From assembly GCA_038255145.1 (NCBI GenBank), contig JBBSLP010000029.1, positions 1-64,000 on the forward strand: a stretch of DNA of 64,000 bases, written 5' to 3'. Shown one piece after another: positions 55,231-62,820 of this stretch (position 1 is its first letter; the number at the start of each line of letters is the position of its first letter). A program made the translations under genes and the position numbers. This DNA comes from WHTX01 sp038255145. GTDB taxonomy: Bacteria > Actinomycetota > Acidimicrobiia > Acidimicrobiales > CAIXPF01. The notes under the pieces are model-generated. The model was not told the origin of the DNA and did no database searches. It saw only the letters and a program-made list of their open reading frames with translations.

Positions 55231-55911
55231 TCAGGTGGTGGCGTCCCGGCCCAGACCGGCGTCGCGGGCCCGCAGGGCGATGTCGGTGCGGTCGGTGGCG
55301 TGGAGCTTGCCCAGGATGTTGGACACGTGGTTGGCCACCGTGCGGGGGCTGACGCCCAGGTGGCGGGCGATGACGGGGTTGGTGCGGCCCCGGGCCACGT
55401 GGTCGAGCACCTCCCGCTCGCGCTCGGTCAGTTCGGGGAAGGGTGGTGGCTGGGCCGACGTGCCACCTGCGGTACCCCGGCGGAACAGGTCCAGCACCCG
55501 GGCGGCGATGCCGGGCCCGAAGATGGCGTCTCCCGAGGCCACCCCGACGATGGCCCGGCGCAGCTCGTCGGGCTCGGCCCCCTTGAGCACGTAGCCCCGG
55601 GCCCCGGCCCGCATGGCCGCGAACAGGCTGGCGTCGTCGTCGAGCATGGACACCACGAGCACGGCCGTGCCCGGGTGGGCGGCCGTGATGCGCCGGGTGG
55701 CGGTGATGCCGTCGACGCCGGGCATGTGCAGGTCCATGAGCACCACGTCGGGTCGCAGCTCGTCGACCACGGCCACCGCCGCGGCGCCGTCGGCGGCCTC
55801 GCCCACCAGCTCCATCTCGGCGATGGTGCCCAGCAGCGCCCGCATGCCCTCACGGATGAGGGCGTGGTCGTCGGCCACCACCACCCGCACCGGGGCCGGG
55901 GGATCGCTCAC
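55231..55911 (-). CDS. NarL/LuxR-family response regulator
   Basis: The protein has 226 residues. The receiver domain has VVVADDHALIREGMRALL, the phospho-Asp in DVVLMDLHMPGVDGI (about residue 56), VVSMLDD and GYVLKGAEPDELRRAI. The C-terminal LuxR domain reads LTEREREVLDHVARGRTNPVIARHLGVSPRTVANHVSNILGKLHATDR. GTG 55911 overlaps the kinase stop (GTGA), so kinase and regulator are coupled. It may bind the palindrome at 58031-58047 upstream of the kinase gene. Confidence 0.93.
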   Translation of the reverse strand: MSDPPAPVRVVVADDHALIREGMRALLGTIAEMELVGEAADGAAAVAVVDELRPDVVLMDLHMPGVDGITATRRITAAHPGTAVLVVSMLDDDASLFAAMRAGARGYVLKGAEPDELRRAIVGVASGDAIFGPGIAARVLDLFRRGTAGGTSAQPPPFPELTEREREVLDHVARGRTNPVIARHLGVSPRTVANHVSNILGKLHATDRTDIALRARDAGLGRDATT

Positions 55912-57992
55912 GGCTGGGTTCCGACGGGGATGCACGCCTGCACCCGGGTCCCGGTCGGTCCGGCGGTCTCGGTGGTGGACGCGGTGGTGGACGTGCTGGT
56001 GGGGGTCGGGCCCATGGAGAACGTGCCGCCCAGCTCCTCGGTCCGCTCCCGCATGGAGCGGGTGCCCACCCCGGCCCGCCAGCCCGGGTGGATGCCACAA
56101 CCGTCGTCGTCGACCTCGAGCACGATGGCACTCGGCGTACCTCCGGCGGTGAGGCTGACCCGGCACCACCGGGCCCCGGCGTGGCGCACCACGTTGTTGA
56201 CCGCTTCGACGGCGATGCGGTAGACGGCCTCCTCGGTGGCGGCCGACAGGGCGGGCAACGCCCCCACCTGCAGGTCCACGTCGAGGCCGGCCGGTCGGGC
56301 CAGCTGATCGACCCGGTCGGCCAACGCCGCCCCCAGGCCCAGGGCGGTGACCGACGGTTCTCCCAGGGCGTACACGACCCGGCGCACGTCGCCCACGGCG
56401 GTGCGCAGTTCGGCCCGCACCTCGTCGAGCAGGCGGCCGGCGGGCCCGTCACCCTGGTCGCCGAGGTGGTTGCGGGCCGCGGCCAGCTTGAGGGTGGCCG
56501 CCGTCAGTTGGGGGCCGAGGCCGTCGTGCAGCTCGCGCTGCAGGTGGCGGCGCTCGTCCTCGCGGGCCACCACCAACCGTTCCCGGGCTGTCTGCAGGTT
56601 GGCCACCAGGCGGTGGGCGGCGGTGGCGGCCCCGATGGGGTGGGCCAGGCTGTGGACCAGCTCGGTCTCGGCCGGGGTCATGGCGTCGGTGCCCCGGCGG
56701 TAGCCGACCCGCAGCACGCCGACGTGCTCGCCGTGGTGCTCCAGGCCCACGTCGAGGTGGCCACCCGGCCCCGTCGACGGCCCGGGCGCACCGGCCTGGG
56801 CCAGCGGGAGCCCGGTGTCGTCGAGGATGGCGGCGTAGGGCAGGCGCAGCTGCTCGGTCACCGCCACCACCACCTCGTCGAGGGCGCCGGCGGGGTCGGG
56901 GGCGTGGGCCAGCTGGCGCCCGAGGGTGGCCAGCACGGTGTAGGGGTCGTCCCGGCGGCCGTAGAACAGCCGGTTCACCCCACCCCGGATCCACGTCGAC
57001 AGGGGGCCGAAGGCGAAGATGGCCACCGCGGCGCCCGCGGCCGAGGCCAGGGGCCCGAAGCCGCCGATGGCCTGGGCCACCACCACGACCACCGCCGCGT
57101 AGGTGCCCAGGCCGGCCACCAGCAGGGCCCCGGCCAGGACCGAGCGGCGGATGACGACGTCGACCTCGTAGGCCCGCCACTGCAGGATGGCCACCACCAC
57201 CAGCACCTGTACGGCCAGCGTCTCGGTGATGGCGGCCACGGGCCCGATCTCGCCGGGCAGCCCGAACACGGCGAAGGGGACGACGAGGCCCGCCACCTGG
57301 ACCCAGGTCACCCAGCGGAACTGACGGCGGCGCACGCCCTGCGAGCGGCGCCAGCGCACCGCGGTGATGACGATGGGGACGGCCCCGAGGAACCCGGTGG
57401 CCAGCAGCACCAGGGCGACGGTGGACAGGAACCCCGCGCCGGGCAGGCCCAGGGGGTTGACCACGTCGGGCAGCACCCCGTCGAGGTGGTCGGGTGTCGT
57501 CACGATCGGCCCGGGTCGCACCGCGCTGACCAGCATCGACACCGCACAGAGGCCGAGGATGAGCCCGATCAGCCGGCGTGACCAGCGGCCCCAGGGGACG
57601 CCGTCGGGGAAGAGCACGAAGGCCACGGAGATCAGGGCCGAGTGGGGCTGCCACACCCAGGAGAACACCCACAGCGACCAGCCCACCCCGGGCCAGCCCT
57701 GGGCCAGGGCGGCCGCGGCGTAGGCCCCGGCCAGGCCGGCCACCGCCGTGGTCAGCCCGGCGGCCACGTACAGCCGCCCGATGACCAGGTCGGGTCGGCG
57801 CACGACCAGCCACCACCCCGACACCAGGAAGCCGGGGGTGAAGCACCCCACCAGCCACTCGCCGATGCGCCCGCCCTCGTCACCCCGGAGGGACACCACG
57901 GCCAGGGGGATGGTCACCAGCGCGGCGGCGACGGCGAGCGCCACGGCCACGCGGACGGTCAGGGACGGACGGGTGGGCTCGATGGCCCCCAT
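55908..57992 (-). CDS. Membrane-bound sensor histidine kinase with GAF-like domain (NarL type)
   Basis: The protein has 694 residues. About eight to nine transmembrane helices occupy the first 330 residues, with almost no loops large enough for a periplasmic sensor. A GAF-like cytoplasmic part follows (about 355-460, LGRQLAHAPDPAGALDEVVVAVTEQLRLPYAAIL). HisKA_3 has REDERRHLQRELHDGLGPQL with the phospho-His at 489. HATPase ends with VEAVNNVVRHAG and the GVGTRSMRERTEELGG box. A Thr/Ser-rich C-terminal run (TPTSTSTTASTTE) is inserted near the end. It is coupled to the regulator gene. Confidence 0.92.
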   Translation of the reverse strand: MGAIEPTRPSLTVRVAVALAVAAALVTIPLAVVSLRGDEGGRIGEWLVGCFTPGFLVSGWWLVVRRPDLVIGRLYVAAGLTTAVAGLAGAYAAAALAQGWPGVGWSLWVFSWVWQPHSALISVAFVLFPDGVPWGRWSRRLIGLILGLCAVSMLVSAVRPGPIVTTPDHLDGVLPDVVNPLGLPGAGFLSTVALVLLATGFLGAVPIVITAVRWRRSQGVRRRQFRWVTWVQVAGLVVPFAVFGLPGEIGPVAAITETLAVQVLVVVAILQWRAYEVDVVIRRSVLAGALLVAGLGTYAAVVVVVAQAIGGFGPLASAAGAAVAIFAFGPLSTWIRGGVNRLFYGRRDDPYTVLATLGRQLAHAPDPAGALDEVVVAVTEQLRLPYAAILDDTGLPLAQAGAPGPSTGPGGHLDVGLEHHGEHVGVLRVGYRRGTDAMTPAETELVHSLAHPIGAATAAHRLVANLQTARERLVVAREDERRHLQRELHDGLGPQLTAATLKLAAARNHLGDQGDGPAGRLLDEVRAELRTAVGDVRRVVYALGEPSVTALGLGAALADRVDQLARPAGLDVDLQVGALPALSAATEEAVYRIAVEAVNNVVRHAGARWCRVSLTAGGTPSAIVLEVDDDGCGIHPGWRAGVGTRSMRERTEELGGTFSMGPTPTSTSTTASTTETAGPTGTRVQACIPVGTQP

Positions 57993-58030
57993 CGTCGCCG
58001 ATGGCAGGGGGGTCCGTCATGGGCCGGGGA

Positions 58031-58047
58031 TCACGACCGGGTCGTGA
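58031..58047. promoter_or_regulatory. 17-bp palindrome upstream of the kinase/regulator genes
   Basis: TCACGACC-G-GGTCGTGA is a perfect inverted repeat, with a second imperfect copy (TCACGACGTGGTC) 5 bases further on. It lies 39 bases upstream of the kinase start at 57992. LuxR-type response regulators commonly bind such repeats, so autoregulation is plausible. Confidence 0.5.
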
Positions 58048-58135
58048 GGATCTCACGACGTGGTCGGGGACCTGGTCCCGTGACGACCTGATGGCCGCCG
58101 TGTTCGGGTGGTGGCTGTCCGGTTCGACCGGGCCC

Positions 58136-58182
58136 GCAGCTCACCACGACAGCAGCTCACCACGACAGCAGCTCACCACGAC
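58136..58182. repeat. Three tandem 16-bp units before a small membrane protein gene
   Basis: GCAGCTCACCACGACA occurs at 58136-58151 and 58152-58167, and 15 of its 16 bases recur at 58168-58183. The array ends about 18 bases before the ATG at 58201 and overlaps the likely ribosome-binding region. Confidence 0.85.
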
Positions 58183-58200
58183 CACCAGGAGCAGCCCACC

Positions 58201-58479
58201 ATGGTCCAGATCGCCGTCCTCCTCCTCGCCTTCCCCATCGGCCTCGGCCGGTGGAGCCGGCGCACCGCCCTGCTGGCCACCACGGCCCTCGTCCTCGTGC
58301 TGCTGGTGCCCCAGACCATCTCGGTGCGCAACGACATGGGGATCGACTGGATCTACTGGGTGGTCCAGGTCATCACCCTGGCCGTGGGGCTAGGCCTGAC
58401 GAGCTGGGGCCACGCCTGGAGCTCCAAGCGCCGGGCCCGTCGCGCCGCCGCCGTTCCCGCTGGAACCAGCCTGGGCTGA
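58201..58479 (+). CDS. Small integral membrane protein
   Basis: The protein has 92 residues. It has hydrophobic stretches at about 2-12, 19-36 (TALLATTALVLVLLVPQT) and 46-66 (WIYWVVQVITLAVGLGLTSWG), with a basic C-terminal tail. No family is recognised. Its 3' 90 bases overlap the end of the convergent AraC gene, so the two transcripts are antisense at their ends. The 16-bp tandem repeat just upstream may affect its translation. Start ATG 58201 is supported by AGGAGCAGCCC before it. Confidence 0.6.
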   Translation: MVQIAVLLLAFPIGLGRWSRRTALLATTALVLVLLVPQTISVRNDMGIDWIYWVVQVITLAVGLGLTSWGHAWSSKRRARRAAAVPAGTSLG

Positions 58480-59481
58480 GTCGGCTGCCGTCACCGCCAG
58501 CTGCCGGGCCCGGTAGGCCCGGGGGCTGACGCCGTAGGTCCGCTTGAAGGCGGTGCTGAAGGTGAAGGGGCTGGCGTAGCCGACCTGGTCGGCTACGGCG
58601 GTGACGCTGCGGTCGCCCTCCAGCAGCAGGTCGGCAGCCAGGGCCAGGCGCCACCCGGTGAGGAAGGCCATGGGGGGCTCGCCGACGAGCTCGTGGAAGC
58701 GCCGGGCCAGCCCGGCCCGCGACACCCCCGCCCCCGCGGCCAGGGTGGCCACCGTCCACGGGTGGGCGGGGTCGTTGTGCATCAGGTGCAGGGCCCGGCC
58801 GACCACGGCGTCGCCCTGGCCCCGGTACCAGGCGGGCACGTCGGCCCCGGGGCGGGAGAAGTGGGCCCGGAGGGCGGTGACCAGCAGGAGGTCCAACAGC
58901 CGGTCGAGCACCACCTCCTGGCCAGGCTCGTCCCTGGTGATCTCCTCGGCCAGCAGGGGGACGACGGGGGAGCGCCAGTCGTCCGCCGTCAGCACGACGA
59001 GCGGGGGGAGGGTGTCGAGCAGGCGGCGGCTGATCTCGCCGTCGGTCAGGTAGGTCCCCGTCAGCATGACGACGGAGCCGGTGGGGCTGTTGCCCCAGGT
59101 GCGCACGCCCAGGTCCATGGCCGCGGCCAGGCTGGTCCCGTCGGGGGTGGTGCAGTGCTGGCCGGGGTGGATGACCACGTCGGGCGGCGACGTGGGATCG
59201 TCGGCCACGTTGTACGGATCGGGTCCCCGGATGATGGCCACGTCCCCCGGACGCAGGACCGTGGCCCTGCTGTCCTGGCCGCTGCCGTCGCCGTCGTGAC
59301 CGTCGTCGTCGTCGTGACCGCCGCCGTCGGGGACGATCCAGGCGTGACCGGCCACCAGGGCGACGACGGTGAGGGGGGCCTGGTCCTGGATGCGCAGCGA
59401 CCACGGGGGCTCGAGCAGGGATCGCAGCAGGAAGGCTCCCCGGGCCCGGGGTCCGTCGAGGAAGCCGGTCAGTGCGTCCAT
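58390..59481 (-). CDS. AraC-family regulator with N-terminal cupin-type domain
   Basis: The protein has 363 residues. The N-terminal half is the AraC_binding/cupin_6 type: FLDGPRARGAFLLRSLLEPPWSLRIQDQAPLTVVALVAGHAWI and RPGDVAIIRGPDPYNVAD. The two helix-turn-helix motifs lie in the last 110 residues (VATLAAGAGVSRAGLARRFHELVGEPPMAFLTGWR, then SVTAVADQVGYASPFTFSTAFKRTYGVSPRAYR). An Asp/Gly/His insertion (HDDDDGHDGDGSGQD) sits inside the cupin domain between strands and could bind metal or be a flexible loop. It diverges from the NmrA/DUF1772 pair, which it probably controls through the repeats at 59506-59553. Its 3' end overlaps the small membrane gene. Confidence 0.9.
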   Translation of the reverse strand: MDALTGFLDGPRARGAFLLRSLLEPPWSLRIQDQAPLTVVALVAGHAWIVPDGGGHDDDDGHDGDGSGQDSRATVLRPGDVAIIRGPDPYNVADDPTSPPDVVIHPGQHCTTPDGTSLAAAMDLGVRTWGNSPTGSVVMLTGTYLTDGEISRRLLDTLPPLVVLTADDWRSPVVPLLAEEITRDEPGQEVVLDRLLDLLLVTALRAHFSRPGADVPAWYRGQGDAVVGRALHLMHNDPAHPWTVATLAAGAGVSRAGLARRFHELVGEPPMAFLTGWRLALAADLLLEGDRSVTAVADQVGYASPFTFSTAFKRTYGVSPRAYRARQLAVTAADSAQAGSSGNGGGATGPALGAPGVAPARQA

Positions 59482-59505
59482 CCCCGGACACCGTAGCCGG
59501 ATCGT

Positions 59506-59553
59506 TGAGACGTAGAACGAGGTTTTCGATCGTCTGAGCTATGGAGCGTCTCA
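59506..59553. promoter_or_regulatory. Repeated TGAGACG/CGTCT(C/G)A half-sites between AraC and NmrA-type genes
   Basis: TGAGACG (59506-59512) faces CGTCTGA (59531-59537) and CGTCTCA (59547-59553). The latter two are direct repeats 16 bases apart. This is typical spacing for AraC-type half-sites, and it lies midway between the divergent genes. No strong -10/-35 pair is visible. Confidence 0.45.
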
Positions 59554-59568
59554 GTTGGGTATGGCTTC

Positions 59569-60462
59569 ATGGTCTCCATGCAGCACAGCAGCGACCTCAC
59601 CCTCGTCCTCGGTGGCACCGGTAAGACCGGCCGGCGGGTGGCGGACCAGCTCACCGCCCTCGGGCACCCGGTCCGCATCGGATCCCGCGGGGGACAGCCC
59701 CGCTTCGACTGGGACGATCCGGCGGGGTGGCCGGCGGCCCTCGACGGCGTCACCGCCGTGTACATCACCTACCAACCCGACCTGGCCTTCCCCGGCGCCG
59801 CCGAGGCCATCGGGGCCTTCACCCGGCTGGCCGTCGACGGCGGGGTGCAGCGCCTGGTCCTGTTGTCGGGGCGGGGGGAGGAGGGAGCGTGGCCGGCCGA
59901 GCGGGCCGTGCGCGACGCCGGCGATGCCGTCGGTGCCGCGTGGACGGTGTTGCGGGCCAGCTGGTTCGCCCAGAACTTCAGCGAGCACTTCCTGCTGGGC
60001 CCGGTGCTCGACGGGGTGATCGCCCTACCTGCCGGCGACGTGGCCGAGCCCTTCATCGATGTCGACGACGTGGCCGCGGTGGCCGTGGCCGCCCTGACCT
60101 CGCCCGATCACCACGGGATGACCTACGAGCTGACGGGACCCCGGTTGTTGACCTTCGCCGACGTGGCCGCCGAGCTGTCCTCGGCCCTGGGCGGCGACGT
60201 GGCCTACCTGGCGGTGACGCCCGAGGAGTACGCGGCGGGGGCGGTGGCCGCCGGCGTGCCCGAGGACGAGGTGGGGCCGCTGACCGAGCTGTTCACCAAG
60301 GTGCTCGACGGTCGCAACGCCCACGTGACCGGCGATGTCGAGGCCGTGCTCGGCCGCCCGGCGGGGGACTTCGCCGCCTACGCCCGGATGGCGGCGGCCG
60401 CCGGTGTGTGGTCGCTGCCAGCGGTCGACGGCTCGGTCGATGCCCTCCAGGAGGCGGGGTGA
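59569..60462 (+). CDS. NmrA-like NAD(P)-binding oxidoreductase
   Basis: The protein has 297 residues. The nucleotide motif LVLGGTGKTGRRVADQL is at about 11-27, and the RGG/VYITYQPDLAFPGAAEAIGAF region and the ASWFAQNFSEHFLL motif are typical of NmrA/quinone-reductase-like short-chain proteins. ATG 59578 is an alternative start. These proteins act as redox sensors or reductases. It overlaps the DUF1772 gene start by TGATG and is divergent from the AraC regulator, so it is the first gene of a two-gene operon. Confidence 0.9.
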   Translation: MVSMQHSSDLTLVLGGTGKTGRRVADQLTALGHPVRIGSRGGQPRFDWDDPAGWPAALDGVTAVYITYQPDLAFPGAAEAIGAFTRLAVDGGVQRLVLLSGRGEEGAWPAERAVRDAGDAVGAAWTVLRASWFAQNFSEHFLLGPVLDGVIALPAGDVAEPFIDVDDVAAVAVAALTSPDHHGMTYELTGPRLLTFADVAAELSSALGGDVAYLAVTPEEYAAGAVAAGVPEDEVGPLTELFTKVLDGRNAHVTGDVEAVLGRPAGDFAAYARMAAAAGVWSLPAVDGSVDALQEAG

Positions 60463-60944
60463 TGATCGACGGTCACCCCCGGGCCCTGACCGTGGTGGCC
60501 GCAGTGGGGGCCGCCCTGGTCGGGGGCGTGTTCTTCGCCTTCTCCACCTTCGTGATGCAGGCCCTGCGGCGCCTGCCCGAGAGCCAGGGTCTGGCCGCCA
60601 TGCAGGCCGTCAACGTGGCCGCCCCGACGCCGTTGTTCATGGCCGCCCTGTTCGGCACCGCCCTGGCCTGCGGGGGGCTGGCGGTGTCGGCCCTGACCCG
60701 GCTGGCCCAGCCCGGTGCGGTCTGGCAGCTGGTGGGCAGCGGGCTGTACCTGGCCGGGGTGGTCCTGACCATCACCTACCACGTGCCCCGCAACGACGCC
60801 CTGGCCCGGGTCGACCCCGCTGCGGCCGGCGCGGGTGCCGCCTGGCGCCAGTACGCCTCGGCGTGGACGGCGTGGAACCACGTGCGCACCGTGACCTGCC
60901 TGGCCGGCGCGGTGTGCCTGGTCCTCGCCCTGCGGGCCGATTGA
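60462..60944 (+). CDS. DUF1772 (anthrone-oxygenase-like) membrane protein
   Basis: The protein has 160 residues. It has four hydrophobic helices: VVAAVGAALVGGVFFAFSTFVM, PLFMAALFGTALACGGLAV, QLVGSGLYLAGVVLTITYHV and TVTCLAGAVCLVLAL. The conserved NDALA and the W-x-x-W-N-H-V-R-T motif of DUF1772 are present. It starts inside the NmrA stop (TGATG). Family members are linked to oxidation of polyketide-like or quinone substrates, consistent with the reductase beside it. Confidence 0.88.
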   Translation: MIDGHPRALTVVAAVGAALVGGVFFAFSTFVMQALRRLPESQGLAAMQAVNVAAPTPLFMAALFGTALACGGLAVSALTRLAQPGAVWQLVGSGLYLAGVVLTITYHVPRNDALARVDPAAAGAGAAWRQYASAWTAWNHVRTVTCLAGAVCLVLALRAD

Positions 60945-61350
60945 TCCACTGGTAGGCGCGGGCAGCTGCTTCTCGTCCCGGATCGTCCCCGATGTGGGAC
61001 CCAGCCGGCCGAGACGGCTGCTGGGAGTTCTGCAGGGCCAGGCGGGTGCCCCACTCGAGGTAGGCCATGAGGGCCGAGCGGAACTCGGGGTCCTCCGGCA
61101 GGCCGGCGTCGTCGGCCGCCACCGACATGGTGGCCACGAAGCGCCGACGCTGCTCGACCGAGGTGTTCAGGTCGAGGTGCTTGCGCGCCATCTTGGCGTA
61201 GCCGCCGAGCTCGTCGGTGTAGCGGGGCGGTCCGCCGAACACCTCCTGCCACCACGCGGCCACGTGCTCGCGGTGCTCGGCCGACACCCCGCCGGGGAAC
61301 AGCGGCGAGATGAGCTCGTCGTGCTCGACGCGCTCGTAGACCACCGTCAC
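60772..61350 (-). CDS. Truncated haemoglobin lacking its first helix, odd C-terminus
   Basis: The core matches group-2-type truncated haemoglobins: VYERVEHDELISPLFPGGVSAEHREHVAAWWQEVFGGPPRYTDELGGYAKMARKHLDLNTSVEQRRRFVATM and EFRSALMAYLEWGTRLALQNSQ. The proximal His is in ARKHLDL. The usual N-terminal helix (about 20 residues) is missing: GTG 61350 begins in the middle of helix B. After NSQQPSR the normal ending is lost, and an Arg/Pro-rich stretch runs into the convergent DUF1772 gene. The real end is uncertain. It is 3 bases after the 2OG-oxygenase stop on the same strand. Haem binding may be impaired. Confidence 0.6.
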   Translation of the reverse strand: MTVVYERVEHDELISPLFPGGVSAEHREHVAAWWQEVFGGPPRYTDELGGYAKMARKHLDLNTSVEQRRRFVATMSVAADDAGLPEDPEFRSALMAYLEWGTRLALQNSQQPSRPAGSHIGDDPGREAAARAYQWINRPAGRGPGTPRRPGRSRCARGSTPSTPRRTGARRHPRRPQRGRPGPGRRCGARGR

Positions 61351-61353
61351 CGG

Positions 61354-62121
61354 CTATTGGGCGTCGTGGAAGATCAGGCCCAGGGTGTGCCGTCTCCCCG
61401 AGCGCACCGTGCTCACGCCGTGGCGCATGGGGGCCGCGGCCCAGCCCCGGGGGCCCGCCACCGGCCGGTCACGGGTGGTGAACACCAGGGCGTGGCCCTG
61501 GGGGATGGCCGTCGACGTCGCCCTCGACTGGGCCCGGGGCCGTTGCTCGACGACGACGAAGTCGCCGCCGGTGTGGTCGACCCCGGGTCGGTCCAGGCCC
61601 AGCACCACCTGCAACGGGAAGACCAGGTCGCCGTACAGGTCCCGGTGCAGGGCGTTCCAGTCCCCGGGCCCGTAGCGCAGCATGAGCGGGGTGGGCTTGG
61701 TCTGACCGCCCTGGTGGCACTGCTCCAACCAGTCCTCGAGCTGGTCGGGCCACGGCGCCGGCTGGCCCTGCCGCTCGGCCCACTCCCGGGCCACAGGGAC
61801 CAGGTGGGGCCAGAAGGCGGCCCGCAGCTGGGCCACCACATCGGGTAGCGGTCGGTCGAAGTAGCGGTACTCGCCTTGGCCGAAGCGGTGGCGGGCCATG
61901 TCCACCGTCGACCGGAAGCGCTGGTCATCGCCGTACAGGTCGACCAAGGCACCGCACTCGGCGGGGTCGAGCACGGCCCCGGCCCGGGCCACGCCGACGT
62001 CGTCGAGCTCGGCCACGGTGGCCGCCCAGTCGAGGTCGTCGACCCGCCGGGCCAGTGACCCGGGCGCGCCAGGGGGCCGGCCGACCGGCGCCAGAGGAAG
62101 GGGGAGGTGGGGGGTGCTCAT
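61354..62121 (-). CDS. 2-oxoglutarate/Fe(II) oxygenase
   Basis: The protein has 255 residues. The double-stranded beta-helix motif HRDLYGDLVFPLQVVLGLD holds the H-x-D metal pair. The distal His is in APMRHGVSTV, and the 2-oxoglutarate Arg is likely in VRSGRRHTLGLIFHD. The N-terminal helices (AAFWPHLVPVAREWAERQ) belong to a bacterial prolyl/lysyl-type hydroxylase group related to AlkB-fold enzymes. The substrate could be nucleic acid or protein. It overlaps the ogt stop by ATGA, so the two are translationally coupled, and the haemoglobin gene follows at once. Confidence 0.88.
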   Translation of the reverse strand: MSTPHLPLPLAPVGRPPGAPGSLARRVDDLDWAATVAELDDVGVARAGAVLDPAECGALVDLYGDDQRFRSTVDMARHRFGQGEYRYFDRPLPDVVAQLRAAFWPHLVPVAREWAERQGQPAPWPDQLEDWLEQCHQGGQTKPTPLMLRYGPGDWNALHRDLYGDLVFPLQVVLGLDRPGVDHTGGDFVVVEQRPRAQSRATSTAIPQGHALVFTTRDRPVAGPRGWAAAPMRHGVSTVRSGRRHTLGLIFHDAQ

Positions 62122-62765
62122 GCCGCCGCCTCCATGGCCAGTAGGGCCACCTTGACCTCGGTGCCGCCCAGGTACTGGCCGATGGTGCCGTCGCTGCGCA
62201 CCACCCGGTGGCAGGGCAGGACCACGGGCACCGGGTTGTGCGAGCAGGCACTGCCCACGGCCCGCACCGCGGCGGGGTTGCCCGCGGCCCGGGCCACCGC
62301 GGCGTAGCTGGCCGTGGTGCCGTAGGCGATGTCGGCCAGCCGTGTGATCACGTCGCGTCGGAAGCCCCGCACCAGCTGGAGGTCCACGGCCACCTCGAAG
62401 TCCCGTCGCTGCCCGGCGAAGTACTCGTCGAGCTGACGGGCCACGTCATCGGTGCGTCGGTAGCTGCGCAGGATGCGGGGGCTGACGGTGGCCGCGAGCT
62501 GGGACAGCACGGCGTCGTGATCCTCGCGCTCGAAGGCGACCCGCACCAGACCGTCGGGGCTGGCGGCCAGCAGCAGGGGCCCGAAGGGGCTGTCGACGGT
62601 GCGGAAGGCCAGGTCCAGCAGGCCCTCCTCCTCGGCCCGCTCGGCCAGATCGGTGCGGCGATCGCCGGCTCCGGGGTCAGCGTCCAGGACGGCGCCCAGG
62701 TCGGCCATCAGCGCGCCCACGGCGGCATCGGTGTCTTCGGTGTCTTCGGCCGGTGGCAGGGTCAC
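62118..62765 (-). CDS. ogt: Methylated-DNA-protein-cysteine methyltransferase
   Basis: The protein has 215 residues from GTG 62765. About 45 N-terminal residues are an extra acidic extension (DTEDTDAAVGALMADLGAVLDADPGAGDRRTDLAERAEEEGLLD) seen in actinobacterial members. The ADA-like N-domain follows. The active-site loop VVLPCHRVVRSDGTIGQYLGG has the acceptor Cys at residue 185. It repairs O6-alkylguanine by moving the alkyl group to itself. Its stop overlaps the 2OG-oxygenase start (ATGA). The gene is 55 bases after the EAL protein gene on the same strand. Confidence 0.95.
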   Translation of the reverse strand: MTLPPAEDTEDTDAAVGALMADLGAVLDADPGAGDRRTDLAERAEEEGLLDLAFRTVDSPFGPLLLAASPDGLVRVAFEREDHDAVLSQLAATVSPRILRSYRRTDDVARQLDEYFAGQRRDFEVAVDLQLVRGFRRDVITRLADIAYGTTASYAAVARAAGNPAAVRAVGSACSHNPVPVVLPCHRVVRSDGTIGQYLGGTEVKVALLAMEAAA

Positions 62766-62820
62766 CCCCGGCCAACGCCCCCCGGGGGCGGGACGTGAGG
62801 TGCCGTGCCCGGCGGCGGCC

